Translations under genes and position numbers: made by a program
Shown here: piece after piece, positions 36,292 to 48,500 of the stretch
How positions within the stretch are numbered: position 1 is the first letter of the stretch
How the letters are laid out: each line of letters opens with the position of its first letter
Assembly: GCA_000181795.3 (NCBI GenBank)
Contig: CM012953.1
Location: 15,078,781 to 15,142,780, forward strand
Reading direction: 5' to 3'
Length of the DNA stretch: 64,000 nt
From: Trichinella spiralis
Lineage: Eukaryota; Nematoda; Enoplea; Trichinellida; Trichinellidae
Notes under the pieces: generated by a model
Database searches by the model: none
What the model was told of the DNA's origin: nothing
What the model saw: the letters and a program-made list of their open reading frames with translations, nothing else

Positions 36292-37323
36292 TTAAACTGT
36301 TCCAGATATCGCATCTTGACCGTTTCCGTTTTGTTGCTGATTTTGAGAGGACGCCTTTCTCGGATAAAGTACACCCTGCGCTTCGAGATGTTTTCTCGTC
36401 AAAAAACTTCTGCACAATTTTATATTGAAAAATAAAAAAAATTTGCATTAAAAAGAAAACCCACCGAACACTGGCTTGAATCATCACTGCCGCTTCTTCT
36501 GGTGACAAGACGCGTTCGGGGCGCGCATCCATGCTCATCGACCGTCCACGTTCTGGATGCAATATTTCGTTATGATTGTGGTGAATTTTTATTCCTTCTT
36601 GTTGAAGATGTTTTCTAGTCAAATATCCACTAAAATATTGGTGATCAAAATAAAAATTATTTTCAATAAACAAAACCTCACCGAATGTTAGCTTGTATTT
36701 TTGTTGCACTGCTTATCTTTACTGGATCAGAATCGCTTGAAAAAAAGAAATATTATAAAATAATTATTATTATCATCACAGATATTTATATTATTTACCC
36801 TTGCATGAAGTTGTTTTGCTGAATAGTTGCTTTCGATTCGACACTTTCCATTGCAGCAGTTTTGTCGTCTGAACTTTGCAAACCCAGTCGTCGAGCCTGT
36901 ATGACAAAATTAAATCCTGTTCATCAAAATAGGCGCACTGTAACGCCCACGCGATTCCCAACAAAGCCTACCTCTTTTGTCAACGTGGTCTGGAATGCGG
37001 CGTACATTTCTTTATTGTTCAACGGATTGTCGTGCACTTCTGAAATCCACAATTGATATAAATTTAATAAATGCGAAGAATAAACGAGGAAAAAAACAGA
37101 ATGAAAGCAAAAAGAGAGGTTTTAAGTTTGATTGATTGGATTTTTTTTAAGCTGAAAAATTGCAATCACCTTCTCTGACTTGAAGCAGCGTTTGAAAAAA
37201 CAGTGCGCAAAACGAGCAGATATCTTGAGGACGATAGCAGAGCACTTCCCGTGCTAAAGCGACCAACAATGGACGCAATCCTGGCGGGATGGCGTTTTCT
37301 AAATCCACGGCCGATTGAGGCAT
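36292..37323 (-). CDS. RIIa-domain and IQ-motif protein (SPA17-like)
   Basis: Six exons (37323-37170, 37039-36972, 36896-36799, 36709-36683, 36629-36465, 36409-36292) sum to 630 nt and encode 209 aa. Residues 10-50 form an RIIa-type dimerisation/docking domain (IPPGLRPLLVALAREVLCYR, then PQDICSFCALFFQTLL). The C-terminal half carries two IQ calmodulin-binding motifs, ATKIQANIRGYLTRKHL and AVMIQASVRSFLTRKHL. RIIa domains bind A-kinase anchoring helices. RIIa plus IQ is the layout of sperm protein 17 and its relatives in motile cilia and flagella. The exon phase works only if the fourth exon starts at 36709, since an upstream read-through meets a stop. In animals without motile cilia a different scaffolding role is likely. 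Confidence 0.7.
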
Positions 37324-37703
37324 CTGCACGTACGACAACGTCTATGATTCACCAATACTGAATTGACGTAGAGAGAAGCTTTTCAGTTGTTCTTCTTGTT
37401 GTTGTTGCTTACTCAAAAAAAAATAAAGCTATCAACGATGACGTCAACCAGACTGAATATGGATCAAAAGATGGTGTAACAAAGCTGTCAAACTGCTAGG
37501 GATAAATGTGAGGAAGCAATTTTGAAAAGAAAAAAACTGTTGGATAAAATTTGGATAAAAGGAGAGCCAATATGAGCAATCTATTCGACCGTCCAGCAAG
37601 CAAATGCTCAAGAGGAGCGATCGAAAAGTGAACATTCGTCAACTTCATCCATCGATCCAGAGCACACTGCAATCTTTGCTTGCTCTGTGTGCCTGCCGAT
37701 GAA

Positions 37704-37755
37704 GCAGCAGCAGCAGCAGCAGCATCAACAACAATAATGATAATGATAACAATAA
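37704..37755. repeat. CAG repeat followed by CAA/TAATGA tract
   Basis: About seven CAG units, then CAA and AATGAT units, about 380 bp upstream of the RIIa/IQ start codon. It lies outside any coding frame I can support, so it is a microsatellite and not a polyglutamine tract. Confidence 0.8.
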
Positions 37756-40700
37756 CCGCAAATCCAACGGCAATTACTCAATTTGTGAAGATTGAATTTT
37801 CCATTTTTCAAACAATTCATAACTGAACTGTTTGTTATTCGATCCGATTTGTCATTAAACTTTAATCGATATTTTTATGTTTGTGCATCGAATATTATTT
37901 TACTTCATTTTTATGATATCTTTTCATTTATTGAAAACAAAATATTCAATTTTGCCACTGCAAAGTGTACAAATTAAACCAGTGGCGCATATTATTTATT
38001 ACTGCATACGCTTTGGGCTAAATTCGAAAATCTGCTCTCCAACAGTGATGCAATGTTTGTAGAAATGAAAGTGCACTTAACAACAATATGAATAAATAAA
38101 ATGTTTGAAAAGACCTACCACTTTGAGTATTGTTTATGCACTTTTCAATTTCAATTTTATTTCACTGCTATCAACAATTGTAATATTAAAAAAATTATTA
38201 AATCTTGATGAATATGACCATTTTTAATTTCAAAAATACAAAACAAGTAATTTGAAACTAGTAATGGAATTATTTCTATTTTTTTCGTTTAACAAAAGAA
38301 AGATCAGGTTGAAAGTTATATTTATAGCAAAAGCATTTGCTATTTTTAAACTCCTTTTCAACATGCTGTTATTATTATTATTTATAACAAGAATTTATTA
38401 CAAAAATAACTTTACAAACATGTTCATTTAATTTTACAACTCTTTTGTCAAGTGTTAAACGTGAATAATGATCAAAATATTTTTTCAATTCAATTTGCTG
38501 TTGAAATTCTAACCTGCTAGTGGGAAAAACAAAAGTAGATTTGCATATTTTATTGAAACTTAAAAATTTAAATTATCAAAAAATTTTAAGTATCAATCAA
38601 TCAGGCATTTTAGAAATTAAAAGACGCAAATTTATTATTAAGCTATACTATAAATAAGTGTTCAATTTTATATTACACAATTCTACCCCTCATGCAGATA
38701 TGAAATGAAGTTTAATAATTTCTTATTAAAATGATGAATATTGAATCAAATGAAAATTCCCCGATTGAAATTACAATCCAGAGAAGCTGCAAAAACTAAT
38801 TTCAATACACACTTTCACTTTTGCCAAATTATTGGGCATAAGTTGCAATTTTTATCAAATTCAATAATAAATTCAAATACATTAATGCAATGCAAAAATA
38901 GAAAAAATTTTTTTTATCAAATCAACATTATTCACTTGATGCAAAGTGTTTCATATCGTAATTGATTTATTACTATTACTGCTGCTGTAGTATAGACAAG
39001 AGATGTTTTAAAGATTTAAAAATTAAAATCGATTAATTTTTTTAAATTAAATTAATATAAAAAGTACAATTGATTAGATTTTCATTTGTGATTACAAATT
39101 AAGAAATCATTTTTCCAATTATTATATAAAATTATAATAATTTCATACTTTTGACAGACCTTCAACTTCTTCTTCGAATATCAATATGATTCTGAATTTT
39201 GAATTTATATAATGAAACACGTTTTTCCAGTTTTTCTCCATTTTGAACAACAATTGAAAACATCTTGCTATTTTTTATGCTTCATTAAATAATATTAATT
39301 TTAAAATGGAAAAATAAAAATTAATAATTTCTAATATAACAGTTATTGTCTTCTCACTTCACTTCGCAAATGTACTATTATATGACAAAAACGAACACAT
39401 CCTTCGAAGTGCAATTATCTTGAATTTATATGATTTTATTAAAAATAGAAACAACTATAAACACATAAATGACGGACAAAAAACGTTGCATTTCATATGA
39501 TGATAATGATACGATCGAATATTTTCAGTTGAATTTGAAATTTTTTAATGCCTTTAATGCATAATACTTTTATTTGAAAAATTTTACGTCTGATAATTTT
39601 TCTGCTTTTATTTTTTATTATTTCGCCAATTTCTCCATTTGAAATAAAAAGATTTACTGACAATCCAAAAGATTTTGTTGTTGATTGAAGTTCATTTTCT
39701 TTTGAACATTGCTTTAAACATATTTTACTTTAAAATTAAAATAATTATTAACAGACATCTGAAAATGTTGAAAATGAAAATAACAAAAATGTACCAAATA
39801 AGAGAATCAAATGAAATGAAAAGAGGAACGTCAAAAGTTCATCTGACACTAATTTTACCTGACATTAAAAATGAAAACCAATTTCTTTTATTTTTAAAAT
39901 AATCACACTCTGTAAGTAACAATTAAATTAACCATATTTTATTATGACTGCCTCGATGAAAAGTAGCATTTCACTAATCCGCCCGTTCAAGCGTAAAAAT
40001 TTCTCCTCTTGACTAGAATTAAATTAAATGTCATATACGGAAATTGTTTATACATTTCAATTAACATATTCACTGACATATGTGACAACTGAAAATGACA
40101 TCTCGTTGCAAATTCAATCTGCAAATATGCGACAACTTTATCTGCAATAAGCACTGATTTTGCAAAAAAAAAAAAGCTTTTAACATATTGACACTTTTTT
40201 TGAAAAAAAACCATAAAAATAATTATTTGTTCTGAAATAATATATTGAATAATAATAGAAGAAAACAAGCAATTTTTTGTTCTTTTGTAAATATTAATAA
40301 TTATATATTTGGATTAAAACTACAAATTATGAAAACATTTTTCATTAAACGTTTTTTATTGGAAGAAAAAGCAAACAATATGCTTACTTTGAAGCAGTTG
40401 AAAAAGCGGAATAAGATAAAGTTGAAGATGAATATGATGATGATGATGTTTGCTGCCCAGGTGGTCAAGTTGGCTATTTTTTCAAATGTGAAAATATGCT
40501 GAAAAATGTTTTAGCAACAACAAATATGATAATATAATGTCGAATCAAGAGAGACGTCTGCAAGCTGATCAGAGCTGCATCCAGCTGCGAGACTGCAACT
40601 GATATGCAAGCAAGCTTGATACTTGTCGACTTTGGAACTTGAATGTCGTAGTAATTGCCTTCCAATCAGAATCATCATCATCATCATCTTCGTCTTCCAC

Positions 40701-43513
40701 CTCCCCCATCCTGTCAGCAACTTATTCAACAATAGCAAATTGCCTTCTGACGCATAAGCTAACATGATTTTTTTAAATAATAATTAAATGAAAAAATGTA
40801 TATGTAAAAGAAAAAGAAGATGATGATGATAAACTAGAATATATATATCTATATAAAGGCAACATGAGGGGGTGGAGATGATGATGAACAATAATAAAAA
40901 AAATTAAATTATTATTTTGTGAAAATATTGAGATGAGAAAAATATGAAAAAAACAAATAATACATTTTAATTGAAACTTTCCAAAATGTGAGTGAATCGA
41001 TTTTCAGCAAAGCACAATTCTATTCTCAATTGTACTTTAGAGTAATTTCATAAATCGAACCCTTTGCAAATGAGCGATTTTCAAAAAAAAAACAATTACC
41101 AACCAACGCACGCTTTAATTCACGTTGTAAAATTGATGTAAACATTTTCATTTTTCAAAAATTATTCAATACAATAATATTATTAATTAATTACAATTAT
41201 ATTTATACATTCATTTGTTGACATTCGAAATATCGATCAAACTCTGCCATCTTTGAAAGTAGAAAGTAATAATAGAAGATGTAGAAATAAAAAATTTATC
41301 AATGAAATTGAGATGTAGAAATTTACATCCACCTACAGTTTATATTTTTCAATTTCATTCTCAACGTAACAGCATATGAAATACATTCAAATTAAAAAAT
41401 CATTTTTCATATTTGCTGAGAAAAAATATGCAAATAAATATATATATGTATACAGGGACGTTGGCACCTCTAATTTATAGAGGAAGCGTGGATAGAGTAT
41501 CCAGAAAATTTATCTGGGATCCAGAGGATGGACATAGTGAAAGTTGCATAAAATTCTTCCCAATGGAGAAGGGAGGCCGCCCATGTCGCCTTATCAACGA
41601 TATTTTCTGTATATTTCATTTCTGAATTGCTTCTCTCTCTCTCTTTCAACGGTAACTGATGTGATAAATTTGACATTTTTTCTTTGTGAAAAAATAATAC
41701 TTGAAATTTTAATCACTCGTGCAGACTTCTTTTAAAAATTATGGATACTATCATAAACTGCTCAATATTCGAATATATTCAATATTAATAAAATTTTCAC
41801 TTCAATAACTTATTTCATTCCTTGTTTGAAATTTTGCTTAAACAAAAATTTCAAAACTTTTGACGCTTTTATTTTTAAATTTACTTTACGAAATAATTAA
41901 ATTTTAATTGAAAAAAGTACTATTTAATTGCTGCTTTTGCTTGAAAATAATTATCATATTTCAGAAATAAGATCCACACACAACATTAACTCTGATCATT
42001 AACATTTAAAAATGCATTGATTATTAAGTGTCCAATTGGATAATAATTCAACATCAAATACAACGCTGATTTAATTTACTCGCATATAATTGTGATCTCT
42101 TTTTGTTGAGTGGAATACTTTTTTCACTCTCGATAATAAATTTTTAGCCATATACAAGCTCAATTTATTGATTTTTGAAGAAGCTGTTAATGTCAGCAAT
42201 GTCTTTGTAAAACAAAAGCAAAATTCAGTGGATTAGTAATAAATAGGCTGTTTAATTTAATCATTTGCACTATAATACTTGTCTGTAAGCATATCTTTGC
42301 TGATGTGCATCAGTGCATTTCAATTAAAAGAGTTCGTCAGAAAATAACAAAATCTACAAGTAATTAAGAAGAATATTTTATCAAATTTTCAGTCTATTTT
42401 CATTCTAAATGATGTAAAGTATTAATACATTTCCTTTAAAGCATTCAATCTTTTTACAATTCAATCTTACACCAATTCTATTACATGTTAATCGAAACGT
42501 ATTTTACACAAATCTATTGTTAATCTCAAATAAATAACTCTGCAATCTGTTGTACAACTGCTATGAGAGCTGTTCCTTATTAATAAGTAAAATTTCATTA
42601 AATAGCATAAGTATTAAAGTTATTACAGTCTTTTTTGTTTTAATGCGTACTTTTCACAAAAGCTCATTTATTGCAAAAACTACCACGATTAATAGCTTAT
42701 GATGTACTTTACATTTTATGATTGAATTTAGATTTGATGAGCACTTCGCTTAATTAGTGTTAAAATTTACTGTCAAATAAAAAGCATAAACAGATGCCAT
42801 TACTTGTTAGTTTTATGAGAACGTTTTGATCATCACATATAAAACAAGAAGTACTTCAAAACTAAATAAGACAACATTTTTATAATCTTAAAGAATTTTC
42901 TTTCGAAAAATTCTGACACTGCTGTTAGTATAGTTTCAAATTTAAAAATTTGAAATGACTGTTAAATATTCATATTATAACGGAATATTTATGCGAAATA
43001 TGCTCAAGAAAACAAATCATTAAATATACTTCAAGAAAGATAAACTCTGATTTAATATTAATGAGTTATAAGGTTATAAGCCATCTTATAAAAAAATGCC
43101 CACTTTCTTGATATGATTTATGAAGCTAATATGAAAAACAAAAGAAAATTACCATATTAATCAATCAAAACTTTCTTAGATTACGGTAATCTATTTCAAT
43201 TGTAGAATAAGTAGAAAAGAAGAAAATTTGATTAAAATTATTGAAAAATGGATTTATTAATGTATAAAAAAATTTAAAATAAAAATAATTACTCAAGGAA
43301 AATGGATTAAATAAATTATCTGATTAATATTTTGATAAAACTACAGCAAGTTAACAGATATTCAAGTAACATTTTGTTTACAGTATATATTTTTTATTAT
43401 TTTGATTTTTAATTTGTTCAGTTGTTCGTGACTGTTGCTGTTTATGCGTTTAACTAAATGGAAATTGTTCTTCAATAACGAAGATAAAATATTTTTAGTA
43501 AGTGTGCATTGTC
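37756..43513. other. AT-rich gene desert with two GC-richer islands
   Basis: 5.7 kb with no gene I can call. Island one, about 40550-40770, has a minus-strand frame starting MGEVEDEDDDDDDSDWKAIT that looks like the acidic start of a nuclear protein, but no downstream exon was found. Island two, about 41455-41640, has a 56-codon plus-strand frame and a CCTCTA/TAGAGG inverted repeat. It is followed by a CT-rich tract. The rest is AT-rich with many poly(A)/poly(T) tracts. Confidence 0.5.
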
Positions 43514-44609
43514 ATGGCACAGGTCAATACTTCAAAAGCAAAGAATAAGTACAGAAACGTGAACAAACGAAAATTCAAAAAGTTTAATTGGAAAAGAAAA
43601 GGAAAGAAAATTAACCACGAATTTGCAGGTGATAGCACGGGTTATTTCACCGATGATGAGTCAAATATGAAAAATGCGGCATTATCAAAGTCAGGAAAGA
43701 AGAACAACGAGCAGAATGTGGAATTTGGAGCTGAAAAAAAATTTGTCTATGACCAAAGGAAAACTGTCTCTGATAGAAGAAATAAAAGCATAATGAGAAA
43801 AGAAGAAAGACGATTGCGACGAACAAAAGTGAAGATGAAGCAAACGGTATGCTGCAGTGACTGCTTATTCATTGCACTTTATTGGTATTTTCTTTTTTGT
43901 AACAGCGAAAAATGATTTTGTGAAATTCATTGTAATTTTTATTGTTTTTGTTAAACATTATATGATTGTGATATTGTTAGAATGACTTTTTGAAGCACTG
44001 ATATATTTCTATTATTAAGGTGTGTTATTGTTGCCGAAAGAAAGGTCATACGTTAGCAAATTGCGAGAGAAACAATGACACCCAGAAGCTGGGTGTTTGT
44101 TTCAAATGTGGTTCTTTAGAACACACGTTGAAAAATTGTAAAAGCAAAGCAAACGGTAAATATATTTTTCACTCCAACTCACATTAAATAAATATATATA
44201 TATGAGTGATGGCTTGCAGGATTACCGTACGCATTTTGTTTTGTTTGCAATGGTCACGGACATCTTGCAAAATCATGCAAAGAGAATCCTAATGGAATAT
44301 ATCCAAATGGTTTGTAATATAATTGAAAAATAGCAGATGATTTGAAATGAATTGCAATTTTGAATATTATCAGGTGGTTCGTGCAAGAAGTGTGGATCAA
44401 TTTATCACTTGGTAAAAGATTGTGAAGCAAATAACAACGAAAGTTCCGGTAAATATTCCATTCAGTTCAGTATTTTAAATGTTTAAACTTTCATTTATGA
44501 AGTTGTCACAACTTCGAAATTTGAAACTTTTGAAAGCGCCGATGCTGATCTAAGCCTGACTAATTTCTGGAAGAAGCCCCCGAAAAGAGAAAAGATTGTT
44601 AAATTTTAA
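43514..44609 (+). CDS. ZCCHC9: CCHC zinc-knuckle protein, ZCCHC9-like
   Basis: Five exons (43514-43846, 44020-44155, 44220-44309, 44374-44448, 44503-44609) sum to 741 nt, 246 aa. A lysine-rich basic N-terminus (residues 1-110) is followed by four CCHC knuckles: CYCCRKKGHTLANC, CFKCGSLEHTLKNC, CFVCNGHGHLAKSC and CKKCGSIYHLVKDC. The protein ends in an acidic-then-basic tail, KREKIVKF. Four knuckles and this tail are the signature of ZCCHC9, a nucleolar protein linked to ribosome biogenesis; length is slightly below the vertebrate protein. An upstream in-frame GTG is not a likely start. The gene is convergent with ARP1, with 358 bp between stop codons. Confidence 0.85.
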
Positions 44610-44967
44610 AAATTAGCTATTTAATGTTTCTCTTGTTGCGAAATAAAAGGTGCATTTTTTCTGTTGTTTGTTCCATCACTTTTGAAAAACGATCTTTTCC
44701 ACCAGTTGACGATGATTTAATACTGCGACATTTTCAACGTTTCTGCAATATGCAATGATTTAATTTGTGTTTTTACAATTTCAATAGACAGTTCACGTAA
44801 AATATAGAAAAAAAAAGAAAGCACAAGCGAACGAAATTTTCACTTATGGCATGATTGAATGGGAACAAAATGCCAGCAAAAGATAATCTAGCCGGATTTG
44901 CACGGAAGAAATAATCAAAAAGCAAAATGATTTTTTAATTCGTTCATTCATTCGTTGGTTGGTTGGT
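44610..44967. other. Convergent intergenic gap
   Basis: 358 bp between the stop codons of ZCCHC9 and ARP1, holding both 3' UTRs. AATAAA for the plus-strand gene occurs at about 44641. A short ATTC/GGTT repeat borders the ARP1 stop. Confidence 0.6.
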
Positions 44968-47254
44968 TCAGAAGCATTTCCGATGCACCACGCGTGCGCC
45001 CTCGTCTTCGTATTCTTTTTTCGAAATCCACATCTTGCGAAACGTATCCAAACTGGCCAATATGGAACCGCCGATCCAAGTGGAAAACAGACGTTCTTGG
45101 GGCGCGGTGATGCGAATTTTTATATCCTTTGGAGCGAGACGCTTCACCTCGTTCAACAGACGATCCCCGAATCCTGGAAAGAGTGTACTACCGCCGGACA
45201 GGATGATATTCTGGTACAATTGTCGGCGCAGTTCGATATCCGATTTCTGGATACAATAGGCTAGACATTCATGAGCACCTTCACACTCTTCGCCGATGAA
45301 ATCCGGACGAAACAGAACTTCCGGAGCTCGAAATCTGCACGGTCCCAGTACCACCGTACTTCCGTCCGGTAGCATGTATTGCACCTGAAGTCACTTTTTC
45401 CAATGAATATACTGTTTGGTGAAAGGAAAATATTAAAATTTCCACAATCACCTTGTCCGAACTGCCCGTGTCGTCTCTCTGCGAATCGGTAGAAACTTGA
45501 CAGATGCGTTCTTTGATTGTTCGAACAATTTCAAATTCAGAGCTGCGGTAAAACTCCACACCCTCTTTGCGTAAAAGCAGGCGCAGCAGACGAGTCACAT
45601 CCCGTCCTGCTATATTTGTCCGAACTATACTGTGCGGCAGGGCAAAGCCTTCGAATATTGGTACAGCATGCGTCACACCATCACCACAGTCCAAAACAAC
45701 CCCAGTAGTTCTTCCTTGAAAAAAAAACAATATACATAATTAGCATTACCATATGAACAAGAATGATAGAGTAATGAAGAATACCAGTGGAATATAAACT
45801 CAGAACTGCTTGCATTGAAATATACAATGCAGGTACGTTGAAGGTTTCGAAAAAATATTCAGCAGTACGTTCTCGGTTCTTGGACGGATTCATCGGTGGC
45901 TCGGTAAGTAGAACTGGATGTTCTTCTGGAAAAGTTTGCAGCTGATCTTTGCTGTACAAATGTTGCCAAATCAATTCCATGTCGTTCCAATTCTGCACAA
46001 TCCCGTGTTCCATTGGATAACGAATGTTCAACAGGCCGCGATATTCGACTGCTTTGGAACCTGCAAAACAACACCTCTCCAATTCCGCTATATTCATACA
46101 AAGTTCAATGCAAACTGCTGCTTGAACTTTGAAGCTGGCAGGTGAAATTTACAAATAGATAGATATTCTCTCCTTCAACTGATTCATTTTCAGACGATTC
46201 ACTCATACGCATATGTGGCCAATCTGCATATGTAGATTAAAATTTTATTTGAACATTTTATCATTTGAAGAAGCATTTTCTCACATCAACCGAATCGTTT
46301 TTTTTAAAGTTATCAATAAAATGAAAGAACCAATAGATCAATTCGGTGAAAAAATTAGTTTGCGGTGGAAACAATTTGATGAACCGAACCTACCACATAC
46401 ATAATAACCAACAAATAAACTAAACTCCATTCAAATATGCAATTAAATAAGAGCATTTATTAAACAAATAACGCCTTGCAATTTCCTAAAGAAGAAACCA
46501 AATTTTTGCAATAATAAATCAGCAAGTTGTCAATACACTGACACATGCATATCAGCAATCTGATGCTCAAGCATCCTATGCTTCAAAATAAAAAGATTTC
46601 CAAAATAAACACTTACTTTTATTTTTATTCATAGATTTTCACCCAAAAATAACTCATTTCAAACTCAATTCAAAAATAAAATATAAATTCATATGAAGCT
46701 TTAAGAATTCACATGAAATTTCAATACAAAATCTATAATTATTTTTTCAAAGTTAAAAGAAAAAGAAGATATTAAGCATTAATTTCATCAGTTTATCATC
46801 ATCATTATTATTATTATTATTCTCAGAATTTTAAAATCAAACATAATGTATACGTCTGATTAAACATCAAGTAACGCAGAAGAAAACCTGTCATTAGAAC
46901 CAGAATTCTTTACATTACAAAGAAAAAGATGAATCATTAAACAATATAAAATCTTTAAACAACTTTATATCTCATAAATATACTTTTTTTACTGAAAAAT
47001 ATTTAAATAAACTTTACAATCAGAGATTAATAAATTTTGTTTTTAATTTTTAATTAGATAAGAAACATTAAATACTTACCAATAAAAACGTTGCCTTCTA
47101 ATGCACCAGCCATAACCCGTACATGCTTAGGTCTTCCAACATAGTTCGGAAAATGACATTTCGGTGCCTGGTCTCCGGCAAAGCCAGCCTTTATTGTACC
47201 AGATCCATTGTCAATTACTATAGGTTGATTAGCAATCACGTCGTAGGAATTCAT
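44968..47254 (-). CDS. ARP1: Actin-related protein 1 (centractin)
   Basis: Four exons (47254-47080, 46060-45785, 45714-45452, 45384-44968) sum to 1131 nt, giving 376 aa, exactly the usual centractin length. The actin fold is complete: [20 protein letters not shown] (phosphate loop 1), [19 protein letters not shown] (phosphate loop 2), [18 protein letters not shown] (adenosine motif), and [19 protein letters not shown]. It ends in HRKCF, as ARP1 does, not in the actin-type tail. The start at 47254 gives the short [11 protein letters not shown] leader typical of ARP1. ARP1 forms the short actin-like filament at the base of dynactin, which links dynein to cargo. Intron 1 is about 1 kb and AT-rich; the other introns are short. 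Confidence 0.95.
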
Positions 47255-48498
47255 ATTTCTTCTGATATTATGCAAAGCTTACTAAACGAAAACATAATGT
47301 AATACTGAAAACGGATGCTTATAAAATAGTTACGAACTGCAACTGAATTGAATTTTACTATAACTTCATACAGAAAAATATTACAAAGAATGTATTTAAT
47401 CAAATGAATTTCAAAACAACAATAACGGTCTACATTAAAAATAATATAATTTTACATTACATTAATAATATAAATAAAGTTTTTCAAATATGCTTATCAT
47501 TCATTTAAAATGTAATGTTAATTTAAAATTATTTCAGTTAAATATACATATGCTAATAAAATAATTATTACCTTCAGGTTTTCCTAAAAAAGTAATAACT
47601 TTCTAATATCATTCACACTAATTTTCAAAAAGCTGTTATCCAAAACCGTACAAACAATTTTCAGCATAACATTACTGTACTTTACATGAATATAAGTAGA
47701 TAACATACTTTTTTACAAATGAATATACAAAGCAGTGCGTATTAAAATTTCACTTCAAATTAATGTAAGTGAAAAATGAATTAAACCTGATGGCGAAAAA
47801 ATTTATTTTTAAATTACTTTTTGATATACAGAAATTGTGACGACTACATCGTGTTACATTTTTAAACTCTTCTCGTTTACTTTCAAATTAAGTATGCAAA
47901 CCATGTCATGAAAAATTAAAATCTAAAATGAAACTAAACTATCATTTGTTTTCAAAATAAATGTTACATCGATTGCCATTTACATACAATGAATTGCAAC
48001 GTATATTGAAAGAATTTTATTTTACATTTTTAAATTTAGTATAGATTGTCCATTTATTATAAAATATAAATTATATACAACTGCACTTAAATCCACAAAT
48101 GATTTATAATAAATACAATTAAATTATGTTCACTTCTTTTGATCATAGTACTGTTTTAAAAGAAAAGCAAGTACATGTGCTGCTTTAATCGTATTACTGT
48201 ATATCTTCAACAAAATTTATTTTTTGAGGTGATGTCACCTTTTCGCTAATAATTTTAATGCTTTTATTTTTGATAAAATTCACTTTTGAAACCTCGAAAA
48301 GTTTGCGCAGTGCTTGTATATGTTATTTATGGAATTTTAATGTTCGGCTTGTCGGCTATTCTGAATGAAATTACCCACCAGCAATGCCCGTTGCAATAAT
48401 CAACTTCTACTGCTTTTGTTAAAGTTTTATGAATTCCATTTTTCGCAGTTGTCCTTCAAATTCAGTAATATGTGTATTACACAAGCTTGGAAAACTAG
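47255..48498. other. Intergenic, AT-rich, nothing recognised
   Basis: Upstream region of ARP1 up to the Tigger-type element. No supported exon. Long AT runs and no notable repeats. Confidence 0.55.
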
Positions 48499-48500
48499 TA

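Noticed and set aside
46213-46404. 63-codon plus-strand frame inside ARP1 intron 1
   Set aside because: No splice sites or family resemblance; ARP1 is complete without it and lies on the other strand.
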